10,812 nucleotides of DNA from Alphaproteobacteria bacterium. Its GTDB lineage: Bacteria > Pseudomonadota > Alphaproteobacteria > Elsterales > Elsteraceae. The stretch spans positions 3,464 to 14,275 of the forward strand of contig JAAFHH010000027.1 of assembly GCA_013297545.1 (NCBI GenBank), read 5' to 3'. Shown piece after piece: positions 1 to 6,561 of this stretch. The notes below the pieces were generated by a model. The model made no database searches. It saw only the letters and a list, made by a program, of their open reading frames with translations, and had not been told where the DNA came from. A program made the position numbers and the translations under genes. Numbering within the stretch: position 1 is the first letter of the stretch; each line of letters opens with the position of its first letter.

Positions 1-13
1 CCTGCCAAGCCCC

Positions 14-1297
14 TCACGCCGCCTTGGCGAGCGCCTGGTCGAGGTCTGCCAGCAAGTCCGCTACCGTCTCGATCCCGATCGACAGGCGGATCGTATCATC
101 GCCCGCCCCAGCCGCAGCGCGCTGTTCTAGCGTCAGCTGGCGGTGGGTGGTCGAGGCCGGGTGGATGATCAAGCTGCGGGTGTCGCCGATGTTGGCGAGG
201 TGGCTGAACAGGTTGACCGCTTCCACCACCGTCTTGCCGGCCTGGTAGCCGCCCTTGACGCCGAAGGTGAACACCGATCCCGCCTGACCGCCGAGGTACT
301 TGTGCGCCCGCGCGTGATAGGGGTTGTCGGCTAGGCCCGCGTAGTTGACCCAGGCGACTGCCGGGTGGGCTGCTAGGTGCTTAGCGACCACCACGGCGTT
401 CTCGCAGTGGCGCGCCATGCGCAGGGGCAGGGTCTCGATGCCGGTGATCGTTAGGAAGGCGTTCAAGGGCGCCATGCTGGCCCCGAGGTCGCGCAGGCCA
501 ACCGCGTGGCCGTGCACGGTGAATGCCATGTCGCCAAAGGTCTCGTGGAAGCGCAGGCCGTGGTAGGCGGGCTCCGGCTCTGCCAGCGTCGGGAAGTGGC
601 CGGCGGCCGTCCAGTTGAAGCGGCCACTGTCGACCACCGCCCCACCCATGGCGTTGCCGTGGCCGGACAGGAACTTGGTGGTGGAGTGGCACACCAAGGT
701 CGCCCCCCACTCGATCGGCCGGCAGAGCGCTGGTGTCGCCATGGTGTTGTCGACCACCAGCGGTAGGTTGGCAGCCTCCGCAATGCGGGCGATTGCTTCG
801 AGGTCGGTGATCACACCGCCCGGGTTCGCCAAGCTCTCGCAGAACAGGGCCCGGGTGTTTGGGCCGATCGCTTGGCGGACGGCATCGAGGTCATCGAAGT
901 CGATGAACTTGGTGGTCCAGCCAAACTTCTGGAAGCTGCGGCCGAGCTGGGTGATCGAACCACCGTACAGGCGGTTTGCCGCCACGATCTCCAGGCCCGG
1001 CGCCATCAGCGGGAACAGCGCCAGCATTTGGGCTGCGTGGCCGGAGGCCGTGCAGGTTGCCCCCTTGCCGCCTTCCAGGCTCGCGATCCGGCCTTCGAGC
1101 ACCGCGACCGTCGGGTTGGTCAGGCGGCTGTAGATATAGCCGTAGGTCTGCAGATTGAAGAGGGAGGCGGCGTGGTCCGCATCGTCGAACACGAAGGCGG
1201 TGGTCTGGTAGATCGGCGTGGCACGGGCCCCCGTTGCGGGGTCGGGGCTGGAGCCAGCGTGAATGGCGCGGGTGGCAAAACCGGGGGTGTCGGACAT
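14..1297 (-). CDS. metY: O-acetylhomoserine sulfhydrylase (aminocarboxypropyltransferase), PLP-dependent
   Basis: This 427-residue protein belongs to the Cys/Met-metabolism PLP enzymes (fold type I). The MetY subgroup makes homocysteine from O-acetylhomoserine and sulfide in the cytoplasm, the direct-sulfhydrylation route to methionine. Visible features are the phosphate-binding YSRLTNPT segment (residues 56-63), the ring-stacking Tyr in NRLYGGS (Tyr111), the Asp that contacts the PLP nitrogen in VVDNTMATP (Asp183), and the Schiff-base Lys in HSTTKF (Lys208). The length of about 430 residues fits MetY rather than the shorter MetB/MetC/MetZ (about 380-400). The ATG is preceded by GGAG about 8 bases upstream, inside the last codons of the CoA-binding gene, whose stop is only 4 bases away. 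The two genes are therefore almost surely co-transcribed. Use of O-acetyl- rather than O-succinylhomoserine is inferred from family resemblance. Confidence 0.93.
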   Translation of the reverse strand: MSDTPGFATRAIHAGSSPDPATGARATPIYQTTAFVFDDADHAASLFNLQTYGYIYSRLTNPTVAVLEGRIASLEGGKGATCTASGHAAQMLALFPLMAPGLEIVAANRLYGGSITQLGRSFQKFGWTTKFIDFDDLDAVRQAIGPNTRALFCESLANPGGVITDLEAIARIAEAANLPLVVDNTMATPALCRPIEWGATLVCHSTTKFLSGHGNAMGGAVVDSGRFNWTAAGHFPTLAEPEPAYHGLRFHETFGDMAFTVHGHAVGLRDLGASMAPLNAFLTITGIETLPLRMARHCENAVVVAKHLAAHPAVAWVNYAGLADNPYHARAHKYLGGQAGSVFTFGVKGGYQAGKTVVEAVNLFSHLANIGDTRSLIIHPASTTHRQLTLEQRAAAGAGDDTIRLSIGIETVADLLADLDQALAKAA

Positions 1298-1301
1298 GGG
1301 A

Positions 1302-1814
1302 TCAGCTCCAGGAGCGTTTGGGCAAAGATGGGCGGCGGGCGGAGACTAGCCCGGTGTCGAGCCCGCTCCAGCCCAATTCCCCGCTCAGGCGCGCAAATTC
1401 GATTTTCGGGCAGCGGTTCATGATGACGTCGAAGCCAGCCGCCTCCGCCCGCGCAGCCGCCTCGTCGTTGCGCACGCCAAGCTGCATCCAGATGGTTTTG
1501 GCGCCGAGCTTGGGGCCAAGGGCAATCGCTTCGTCGACGATGCCGCCGGCTGCTTCGGCGTTGCGGAAGATGTCGATCAGGTCGACCTGCACTCGTAGGT
1601 CGGCCAAAGATGCTACCACGGTCTCCCCCAACAGCTCCTGGCCGGCAGCAGTCGGGTTGACCGGGATCACCCGAAAGCCTTTGCCGATCAGGTACTTCTG
1701 CACGAAGTAGCTCGGCCGGTTCCAGTTGGTCGACGCCCCCACCATCGCGATGGTGCGGGTGCGGGTGAGGATCTGACGGAGGGTCGCCTCCGAGTAGGTA
1801 TCGTGGTCAGTCAT
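1302..1814 (-). CDS. CoA-binding domain protein (YccU/HcgB-like Rossmann fold)
   Basis: A 170-residue protein with the CoA-binding Rossmann fold found in the nucleotide-binding part of succinyl-CoA ligases and in stand-alone YccU-like proteins. The N-terminal strand and turn AMVGAS (residues 23-28) is the nucleotide-binding loop. It is followed by the family-typical NRPSY, the VNP step (52-54), IWMQLGVRN (108-116) and the conserved NRCPKIE (133-139). There is no ligase catalytic domain, and the exact physiological role of stand-alone members is not established. The length is slightly above the usual 135-150 because of a basic tail that carries the ribosome binding site for metY. The start ATG has only a weak Shine-Dalgarno (AGG within a hairpin arm). 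Tight linkage to metY suggests a sulfur or acyl-CoA context, but this is inference. Confidence 0.85.
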   Translation of the reverse strand: MTDHDTYSEATLRQILTRTRTIAMVGASTNWNRPSYFVQKYLIGKGFRVIPVNPTAAGQELLGETVVASLADLRVQVDLIDIFRNAEAAGGIVDEAIALGPKLGAKTIWMQLGVRNDEAAARAEAAGFDVIMNRCPKIEFARLSGELGWSGLDTGLVSARRPSLPKRSWS

Positions 1815-1821
1815 GCCGCAA

Positions 1822-1853
1822 GCCTAGCCCGGCGGATGCCGCTCCGGCTAGGC
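1822..1853 (-). terminator. Hairpin at the 3' end of the chemoreceptor gene, possible terminator
   Basis: The arms GCCTAGCC (1822-1829) and GGCTAGGC (1846-1853) are perfectly complementary over 8 bp. They extend by a further 2 bp (GG with CC) past a one-base bulge. In the minus-strand transcript the first arm contains the chemoreceptor stop codon (TAG) and the second arm ends 7 bases before the ATG of the CoA-binding gene. Only two T residues follow, so it is not a classical intrinsic terminator. It could be a factor-dependent terminator, an mRNA 3' stabiliser, or a structure that masks the start region of the next gene. Confidence 0.4.
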
Positions 1854-3686
1854 CGCGCGCACGGAGGCGACGAAGCGTTCGGCGTCGTGCTGCAGCTCGG
1901 TGAATTGCTCAGATAGCGCTTCAGCAAGATCGCGCATCTCCTTGGCGGCGTTACCAGTTTGCGCGGCGGACGCGGCCATACTGGAGGTCCGTTCGGACAC
2001 TTCCAGCGCGATGCCCTCGGCCGTGGTGACTAGGGACTGGATGCCGCGCGCCGTATCGGTCTGGCTGTCGGCATCGCGGATCACCGCCTCGCTCAAGGTC
2101 GAGAGCTCGTCGACCGAACTGCCGATCGAGCGCACGGCGTCCACCATGTTGGTGGTGGCGGTGCGGATCGCGTCCATTTGGCCGGCGATGTCTTCAGTCG
2201 CCAGACTGGTTTGGTTGGCGAGCGCCTTCACTTCGTTGGCGACCACGGCAAAGCCGCGGCCAGCGTCGCCCGCGCGCGCGGCTTCAATGGTGGCGTTCAA
2301 GGCGAGCAGGTTGGTCTGTTCGGCAATCGCGCCGATCAGCTGGACGATTTCGCCAATGCGGCGGCTGGAAAGGGAGAGTGCGTCGGCGGCACTCTCGCTC
2401 GCTTCCACCAGGGTGCGGGAATGATCAATCGCCTGACCGACGGCACTGGCGCGGCCACGGATCGCGTCCACCGCTGTGCAGATCTCTTCCGCCATCGCAT
2501 TGACGCGCGCAACCGCGGCGGAGGTTTTCAGCGAGCCCTCACCCACCTGCAGCGCCTGTTCCAGCGTGCGTTCGGCAACCGTGCGCACCTCGTCAGCCGC
2601 GCGGTGGATGCGGCCGGCTTCGTCGGACACAGTTTCGATCACTTGGCCGACCGAGCGGTCGAAATCATCCGACACGCCGACCATCGCTTGGCGGCGATCG
2701 GCTTCGGCGGCTTTCTCGAGCTCGCGCGCCTCGGCTTCCAAGGCCTTGCCGTGGCTCAGCGCCTCGCGGAACGCGATGCAGGCCAGCGCCAGGTGGCCGA
2801 TTTCGTCGTGGCGACGCGTCGCTGGCAGCTTGGCGTCGAGGTCGCCCCTGGCCAGCGCGTCGAGGGCTTGGGTCTGGGCGCGCAAGGGGCGGGTCACCAG
2901 GCGCATGATCAGCGGCACGATGGTGAACAACATCGCGACCACCGCACCGCCGCCGATCGCCGCGAGCCACCAGGGCACATTCGCGCGCTCGGCGTTGAGG
3001 TCGATGGTCGCGGTGTCGAGCGCGTCGGAGGTTTGGGACAGGATGCCGGAGACATCGGCCGACATCAGCTCGCCAGTGACCGCGGTCAACGCTTCTGCGA
3101 TCTGGGTTTGGATGCGGGCGGGATCGCGCGCTGCTTCGACTGCGGCTGTGATGGCCGCACTGACATCGGCCTCTGTGCCGCGGACGATCAGTTCCTCCAG
3201 ACCGAGGAATTGGCCTTGCGCGTCCAGGCGTGCCAGCGAGACGGACACCGTGCCCTCCGGACCGCCGCCGCGGGAGTCGACGCTCGCGATACCGGCGCGG
3301 CGCAGATCCCGGCGCTGGTCGCGGTTGTAGCGCGGCGCCAGCGCGTCGCGGTCGTGTTCACGGCGTTCGACCAGTTCGAACTTGGCCGCCGCCGCGCGGA
3401 TGTCATCCGAGGGATCGACGCGGAAACGATCGCCGAGGCCGGTCAGCACCCGCTGATAGGTTGCGAGCGACTGGCGGAACTGACTGTTCAGCGTCTGCAC
3501 CAGCAATTGGCGCTCGTCGTGGCGCGCTTCGATGCGGTTAGAGACGAGAATCATCGCGGTGGTCGCGAGCGTGAGAACGACGAAGGTCACGAACGCCAGA
3601 GCCACGCCAATCTGCCGGTTCAGGCTGGCGCCAAGCCAGCTTTGCCGCGCGTTGGCCACCGGTTGGTGCGGCGCTGTGTCACCCAT
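1848..3686 (-). CDS. Methyl-accepting chemotaxis protein (two-TM, HAMP, MCP signalling domain)
   Basis: A 612-residue transmembrane chemoreceptor. A hydrophobic segment at about residues 26-48 is followed by a roughly 190-residue periplasmic region, a second segment at about 239-263 and a HAMP linker (to about 318, containing RPLRAQTQAL and the DEIGHLA helix). A long coiled-coil cytoplasmic domain follows, with the hairpin tip AEQTNLLALNATIEAARAG (about 455-473) and FAVVANEVKALA (about 479-490), which contact CheA and CheW. The periplasmic domain is not one I recognise, so the ligand is unknown. There is no C-terminal NWETF-type CheR tether. The start at 3686 was chosen because AGGAGGAG (3694-3701) sits 7 bases upstream of this ATG; the longer frame beginning with GTG at 3704 would start inside or next to that ribosome binding site. 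No che genes are adjacent, so this is an orphan receptor locus. Confidence 0.93.
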   Translation of the reverse strand: MGDTAPHQPVANARQSWLGASLNRQIGVALAFVTFVVLTLATTAMILVSNRIEARHDERQLLVQTLNSQFRQSLATYQRVLTGLGDRFRVDPSDDIRAAAAKFELVERREHDRDALAPRYNRDQRRDLRRAGIASVDSRGGGPEGTVSVSLARLDAQGQFLGLEELIVRGTEADVSAAITAAVEAARDPARIQTQIAEALTAVTGELMSADVSGILSQTSDALDTATIDLNAERANVPWWLAAIGGGAVVAMLFTIVPLIMRLVTRPLRAQTQALDALARGDLDAKLPATRRHDEIGHLALACIAFREALSHGKALEAEARELEKAAEADRRQAMVGVSDDFDRSVGQVIETVSDEAGRIHRAADEVRTVAERTLEQALQVGEGSLKTSAAVARVNAMAEEICTAVDAIRGRASAVGQAIDHSRTLVEASESAADALSLSSRRIGEIVQLIGAIAEQTNLLALNATIEAARAGDAGRGFAVVANEVKALANQTSLATEDIAGQMDAIRTATTNMVDAVRSIGSSVDELSTLSEAVIRDADSQTDTARGIQSLVTTAEGIALEVSERTSSMAASAAQTGNAAKEMRDLAEALSEQFTELQHDAERFVASVRAA

Positions 3687-3693
3687 CGTTTGT

Positions 3694-3701
3694 CTCCTCC
3701 T
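3694..3701 (-). promoter_or_regulatory. Strong Shine-Dalgarno deciding the chemoreceptor start
   Basis: AGGAGGAG on the minus strand, 7 bases before the ATG at 3686. It excludes the upstream GTG (3704) as the main start and implies efficient translation. Confidence 0.8.
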
Positions 3702-3715
3702 CACACAACTGTCTC

Positions 3716-3744
3716 TAATGCTCCATCAATATGCAATGTAGCAA
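3716..3744 (-). promoter_or_regulatory. Candidate sigma-70-like promoter for the chemoreceptor gene
   Basis: On the minus strand, TTGCTA (3739-3744) and GCATTA (3716-3721) are separated by exactly 17 bases. They lie in the 98-base AT-richer gap between the crotonase gene and the chemoreceptor ATG. Both hexamers are imperfect, so this is only a candidate. No flagellar sigma-28 (CTAAAG-N15-GCCGATAA-like) pattern was seen. Confidence 0.3.
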
Positions 3745-3784
3745 AGCACACGCAGGGTGTCGCTGATGAAATAGTTGGGACTCA

Positions 3785-4564
3785 TCACTCCGGCCAACAG
3801 GGTGGGCGCTTGGCAATGAACGCGTCTATCCCCTCGGCCGCAGCGGCGGTGCCCATGTTCGCGGCCATGACGCCGGCGGCGTAGTCGTAGGCTTCGGCCA
3901 GCGGCAGGTCGCGCTGGCGCCAGAACGCTTCCTTGCCGATCGCGAGCGTGCGGCGCGACTTCGAGGCGATGCGGGTCGAGAGCGCGTGCACCGCATGGTC
4001 GAGGTCGCTGTCCTCGACCATGCGGGTGATCAGGCCGATGCGCGCGGCCGTCTCGGCATCAACAGGCAGGCCGGTGTACAGCATCTCGAGGGCGGGTTTA
4101 GCGCCAATCGCTCGGGTCAACGCCACCATCGGCGTGGAGCAGAACAAGCCGATATCGACCCCCGGCGTTGCGAACCGGGCTGAGCGGGCAGCGAGTGCCA
4201 GGTCACAGGTCGCGACCAACTGACAACCGGCGGCGGTCGCCATGCCGTGCACCCGGGCGATGATCGGCTGCGGCTGGCGGGTTAGCTGCAGCATCAGGTC
4301 ACTGCACTGCCGGAACAAGGCGGCTTGGAAGGCGTGGTCCGGGTGTGCGCGCATTTCCTTCAAATCGTGGCCCGCGCAGAACACCGGGCCGCTCGCGGCC
4401 AGCACGATCACCTTGACCGTAGGGTCGGCAGCGAGTGCACTCAGAGTGTCCGACAGTGCTGCCATCAGCGCGTGCGACAAGGCATTGCGCGCACTCGGCC
4501 GGTTGAGGGTCAGGGTCGCGATATTGGCGTCGATGGCAGTCAGCAACACGGGCTCGGACATCAT
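3785..4564 (-). CDS. Enoyl-CoA hydratase/isomerase family protein, ECHDC3-like
   Basis: A 259-residue crotonase-fold protein. The oxyanion-hole segment FCAGHDLKEM (residues 62-71) and the second one, GMATAAGCQL (107-116), are present. So is FATPGVDIGLFCSTP (131-145), which is the signature of the ECHDC3 branch (human enoyl-CoA hydratase domain-containing 3) rather than of classical hydratases. At the places of the two catalytic glutamates of crotonase there is Gln115 (GCQL instead of GCEL) and Gly135 (TPGV instead of QPEI). Ordinary syn-hydration of enoyl-CoA is therefore doubtful and the true reaction is unknown. The start is one of two adjacent ATG codons (4564 or 4561), with AAGGGGG just upstream. 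The gene diverges from rplM, and an 18-base palindrome lies 32 bases upstream of its start. No other fatty-acid genes are adjacent. Confidence 0.88.
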   Translation of the reverse strand: MMSEPVLLTAIDANIATLTLNRPSARNALSHALMAALSDTLSALAADPTVKVIVLAASGPVFCAGHDLKEMRAHPDHAFQAALFRQCSDLMLQLTRQPQPIIARVHGMATAAGCQLVATCDLALAARSARFATPGVDIGLFCSTPMVALTRAIGAKPALEMLYTGLPVDAETAARIGLITRMVEDSDLDHAVHALSTRIASKSRRTLAIGKEAFWRQRDLPLAEAYDYAAGVMAANMGTAAAAEGIDAFIAKRPPCWPE

Positions 4565-4595
4565 GGTTTCCCCCTTGGTTTCCGGGTACTAGAAA

Positions 4596-4613
4596 GCGGT
4601 ATTCTAATACCGC
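4596..4613. promoter_or_regulatory. Perfect 18-base palindrome, candidate operator
   Basis: GCGGTATT-CT-AATACCGC: two 8-base arms around a 2-base centre, with no mismatch. It is 32 bases upstream of the crotonase-fold gene and 34 bases upstream of the rplM -35 hexamer. The arm size and short centre fit a dimeric repressor site such as those of the TetR or MarR families. With a 2-base loop it is unlikely to act as an RNA hairpin. The minus strand also contains TAGAAT inside it, which could be a -10 element for the crotonase gene, but no good -35 is seen. The cognate regulator is not encoded in the window. Confidence 0.55.
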
Positions 4614-4646
4614 GTCGAAAAACCAGCCGCGATCAATGCCTTGGCG

Positions 4647-4675
4647 CTTGACCGATCGGGCTGATCTCGCTACAC
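4647..4675 (+). promoter_or_regulatory. rplM-rpsI promoter (CTTGAC-N17-CTACAC)
   Basis: CTTGAC (4647-4652), a 17-base spacer and CTACAC (4670-4675) match the alphaproteobacterial housekeeping consensus CTTGAC-N17-CTATAT at ten of twelve positions. Transcription would start near 4682 and give a leader of about 59 bases before the rplM ATG. An upstream in-frame ATG at 4636 lies before the -35 hexamer and so cannot be the start of L13 made from this promoter. Confidence 0.65.
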
Positions 4676-4689
4676 CCATCGGCCTCCGG

Positions 4690-4718
4690 CCACCCCCCGG
4701 TCTCACTGGGGGGAATGG
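4690..4718 (+). promoter_or_regulatory. G/C-rich hairpin in the rplM leader
   Basis: CCCCCC (4693-4698) can pair with GGGGGG (4708-4713) around a 9-base loop. CCA (4690-4692) can pair with TGG (4716-4718) past a two-A bulge. The hairpin occupies the middle of the predicted leader and ends 22 bases before the L13 ATG. It could be a ribosomal-protein autoregulatory element or an attenuator, or simply stabilise the 5' end. It does not match a leader class that I can name. Confidence 0.4.
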
Positions 4719-4740
4719 TCTATCTGGTGTTGGACGGACG

Positions 4741-5205
4741 ATGAAAAGCTACTCTTCGAAGCCCGCCGACATCGACAAGAAGTGGTTTGTGGTCGACGCC
4801 GAGGGCGTCGTGCTGGGCCGCTTGGCGTCGGTGATCGCGATGCGCCTGCGCGGCAAGCATAAGCCGACGTACACCCCCCACCTCGATTGTGGCGACCACA
4901 TCATCGTCGTCAACGCCGAGAAGGTGAAGGTGACCGGCAACAAGCTGCGCGACAAGGTCTTCTTCTACCACACGGGCTATCCCGGTGGGATCAAGGAACG
5001 CACCTGGGGTCACATCCTCAATGGGCGCTACCCGGAACGCCTGATTGAAAAGGCGATCGAGCGCATGGTGCCGCGGGGCCCGCTGGGTCGCCAGCAGATG
5101 AGCAACCTGCGCGTCTATAAGGGGCCGAGCCACCCGCACGAAGCCCAACAGCCAGCGGTGCTCGACGTCGCCGGCATGAACCCGAAGAACAAGCGGAGCG
5201 CCTGA
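4741..5205 (+). CDS. rplM: 50S ribosomal protein L13 (uL13)
   Basis: A 154-residue L13, an early-assembly protein of the large subunit. Recognisable blocks are KKWFVVDAEGVVLGRLAS, RLRGKHKPTYTPHLDCGD, VVNAEKVKVTGNK, the HTGYPGGIKE block, the VPRGPLGR block and NLRVYKG followed by HPHEAQQP. The length agrees with alphaproteobacterial L13 (about 154). The frame is open upstream to an ATG at 4636, but the MKSYSSKPAD start at 4741 matches the family start and lies downstream of the predicted promoter. The Shine-Dalgarno is weak (GGACGGACG just before ATG). It is followed 2 bases after its stop by rpsI, the standard bacterial L13-S9 operon. Confidence 0.98.
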   Translation: MKSYSSKPADIDKKWFVVDAEGVVLGRLASVIAMRLRGKHKPTYTPHLDCGDHIIVVNAEKVKVTGNKLRDKVFFYHTGYPGGIKERTWGHILNGRYPERLIEKAIERMVPRGPLGRQQMSNLRVYKGPSHPHEAQQPAVLDVAGMNPKNKRSA

Positions 5206-5207
5206 GC

Positions 5208-5711
5208 ATGATGCAGTCCCCCACCACGGGTGCCGGTCTCGCCGGTCTGTCCGTCCTGCAGAAGGCCGAAAAGAACCTGCCGGTTGCGGAAACCAAGGCA
5301 CCGGCGGAACAGAAGCTCGACGCGCAAGGCCGCGCCTACGCCACGGGCAAGCGCAAGAACGCGGTCGCTCGCGTGTGGATCAAGCCGGGTTCCGGCAAGC
5401 TGACCGTCAATGGTCGCCCGGGCGAGGTGTACTTCGCACGGCCGGTGCTGCGCATGATCTTGAACCAGCCGTTCGAAGTGGCTGGCCGGGTTGAGCAATA
5501 CGACATCGTCTGCACCGTCAACGGTGGCGGCTTGTCGGGTCAAGCCGGTGCCGTGCGCCACGGCATCAGCCAGGCGCTGACGCATTATGAGCCGCCCCTG
5601 CGTCCGCCGTTGAAGGCTGCAGGCTTCCTCACCCGCGACAGCCGTGTGGTCGAGCGCAAGAAGTACGGCCGCGCCAAGGCACGCCGCAGCTTCCAGTTCT
5701 CGAAGCGCTAA
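5208..5711 (+). CDS. rpsI: 30S ribosomal protein S9 (uS9)
   Basis: A 167-residue S9. The conserved core begins around residue 43 with YATGKRKNAVARVWIKPG and includes LTVNGRP, QYDIVCTVNGGGLSGQAGAVRHGI (in part residues 98-120) and the basic C-terminal tail KKYGRAKARRSFQFSKR. The terminal SKR is the tail that reaches P-site tRNA in the ribosome. The first 40 or so residues are an Ala/Lys-rich extension absent from the roughly 130-residue E. coli protein but usual in alphaproteobacteria. GGAG (5195-5198), inside the end of rplM, lies 9 bases before the first of two adjacent ATG codons, so either could be used. Confidence 0.98.
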   Translation: MMQSPTTGAGLAGLSVLQKAEKNLPVAETKAPAEQKLDAQGRAYATGKRKNAVARVWIKPGSGKLTVNGRPGEVYFARPVLRMILNQPFEVAGRVEQYDIVCTVNGGGLSGQAGAVRHGISQALTHYEPPLRPPLKAAGFLTRDSRVVERKKYGRAKARRSFQFSKR

Positions 5712-5721
5712 ACTGCCTGTT

Positions 5722-5755
5722 GGATCCTGCGCATCACAAGGTGGTGCGCAGGTCC
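5722..5755. terminator. Long hairpin between convergent rpsI and kynA, probable bidirectional terminator
   Basis: CCTGCGCATCAC (5726-5737) pairs with GTGGTGCGCAGG (5741-5752) over 12 bp (one G-T pair in the plus-strand RNA) around the loop AAG. After one unpaired T the stem continues with GGA/TCC, giving 15 bp in total. It starts 10 bases after the rpsI stop. It also contains the kynA stop codon (5734-5736) near its loop. No U-tract follows on either strand, so termination would need Rho or NusG help, or the hairpin may act as a 3' stability element. Confidence 0.6.
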
Positions 5756-6561
5756 CACAATTCTGGGAAGAACGGCCGGCCGACGGCGCGTTTCAAGTAC
5801 CCAACCCCCGCCGTCCCACCGGTGCCCTGGCGAAAGCCAATGATACGCTGCACCGTGGTGACGTGGCGAAACCGCCAAGTCTGGAAGCTGTCTTCCAGAT
5901 CAACCAATTCTTCCGCCAATTCATAGAGATCCCAGTGCGTGTTGGCGTCCTGGTAGACCGTGCGCCACGCCGCCTCGACTGAGGGATCGGCTTGGTACGG
6001 GCCGGAGACATCGCGGTTCAAGTGCGCCGGATCGATCGCAAAGCCGCGGCGGGCCAACAGCGCGATGCAAGCATCATAGAGGCTGGGTTCCGCCAGATGC
6101 TGGCGCAGCAGGGCCACGAGATCTGGGCGGTGCGCGTGTGGCTCGATCATCTTCGGGTCTTTGGAGCCCAAGAGGTATTCGAGCGCGCGGTACTGATAGG
6201 ATTGAAACCCCGATGATTTGCCGAGCTCGTCGCGGAACGAGAGGTAATCGGCTGGCGTCATGGTCGCTAGCACGTCCCACTGCGCAATCAGCTGGGTTTG
6301 GATGCGGCTGACGCGCGCAAGCATCTTGAACGCTGGGCGCAGTTCGCCGTGGGCCTGGATGAGAGCGCGGGCGGCGACCAGCTCGTGGAGCGCCAGCTTC
6401 ATCCACAGCTCAGCCGTCTGATGCATGACGATGAACAACATCTCGTCATGGCTTTTGGAGCGCGGCTGCTGCGCGGTCAGCAAGCTATCCAGCTGCAGGT
6501 AATCGCCGTAGGACATTTCCTTGGCGAAGTCTTGATAGGCACCGGTGATCGGATCGGTCAT
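5734..6561 (-). CDS. kynA: Tryptophan 2,3-dioxygenase
   Basis: A 275-residue heme enzyme that opens the indole ring of L-tryptophan with O2 to give N-formylkynurenine, the first step of the kynurenine pathway. Family markers are MSYGDYLQLD near the N-terminus, the FIVMHQTAELWMKL block with the active-site His47, the FQSYQYRALE segment with the carboxylate-binding Arg125, and the FRHVTTVQRIIG block with the proximal heme-ligand His233, followed by GTGGTAGVGYL. The length fits the bacterial family (about 260-300). The frame is open further upstream, but MTDPITG at 6561 is the natural start: it overlaps the stop of the preceding small gene as ATGA and has GGAAG just before it. The rest of the kynurenine pathway (kynB, kynU) is not in the window. 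Confidence 0.96.
   Translation of the reverse strand: MTDPITGAYQDFAKEMSYGDYLQLDSLLTAQQPRSKSHDEMLFIVMHQTAELWMKLALHELVAARALIQAHGELRPAFKMLARVSRIQTQLIAQWDVLATMTPADYLSFRDELGKSSGFQSYQYRALEYLLGSKDPKMIEPHAHRPDLVALLRQHLAEPSLYDACIALLARRGFAIDPAHLNRDVSGPYQADPSVEAAWRTVYQDANTHWDLYELAEELVDLEDSFQTWRFRHVTTVQRIIGFRQGTGGTAGVGYLKRAVGRPFFPELWDLRTTL

Noticed and set aside
2178..3884. 568-residue plus-strand open frame opposite the chemoreceptor gene
   Set aside because: It is a shadow frame produced by high GC at third positions of the chemoreceptor. It has no recognisable domain and no ribosome binding site, and it runs through the minus-strand promoter gap and into the crotonase gene.
4636..4740. N-terminal extension of L13 from the ATG at 4636
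   Set aside because: The extra 35 residues do not look like L13, and the ATG lies upstream of the predicted rplM -35 element.
5753..5768. Second small inverted repeat TCCCA-N6-TGGGA after the rpsI hairpin
   Set aside because: It falls in the conserved PELWDLR coding region of kynA, has only 5 bp arms, and is likely chance.
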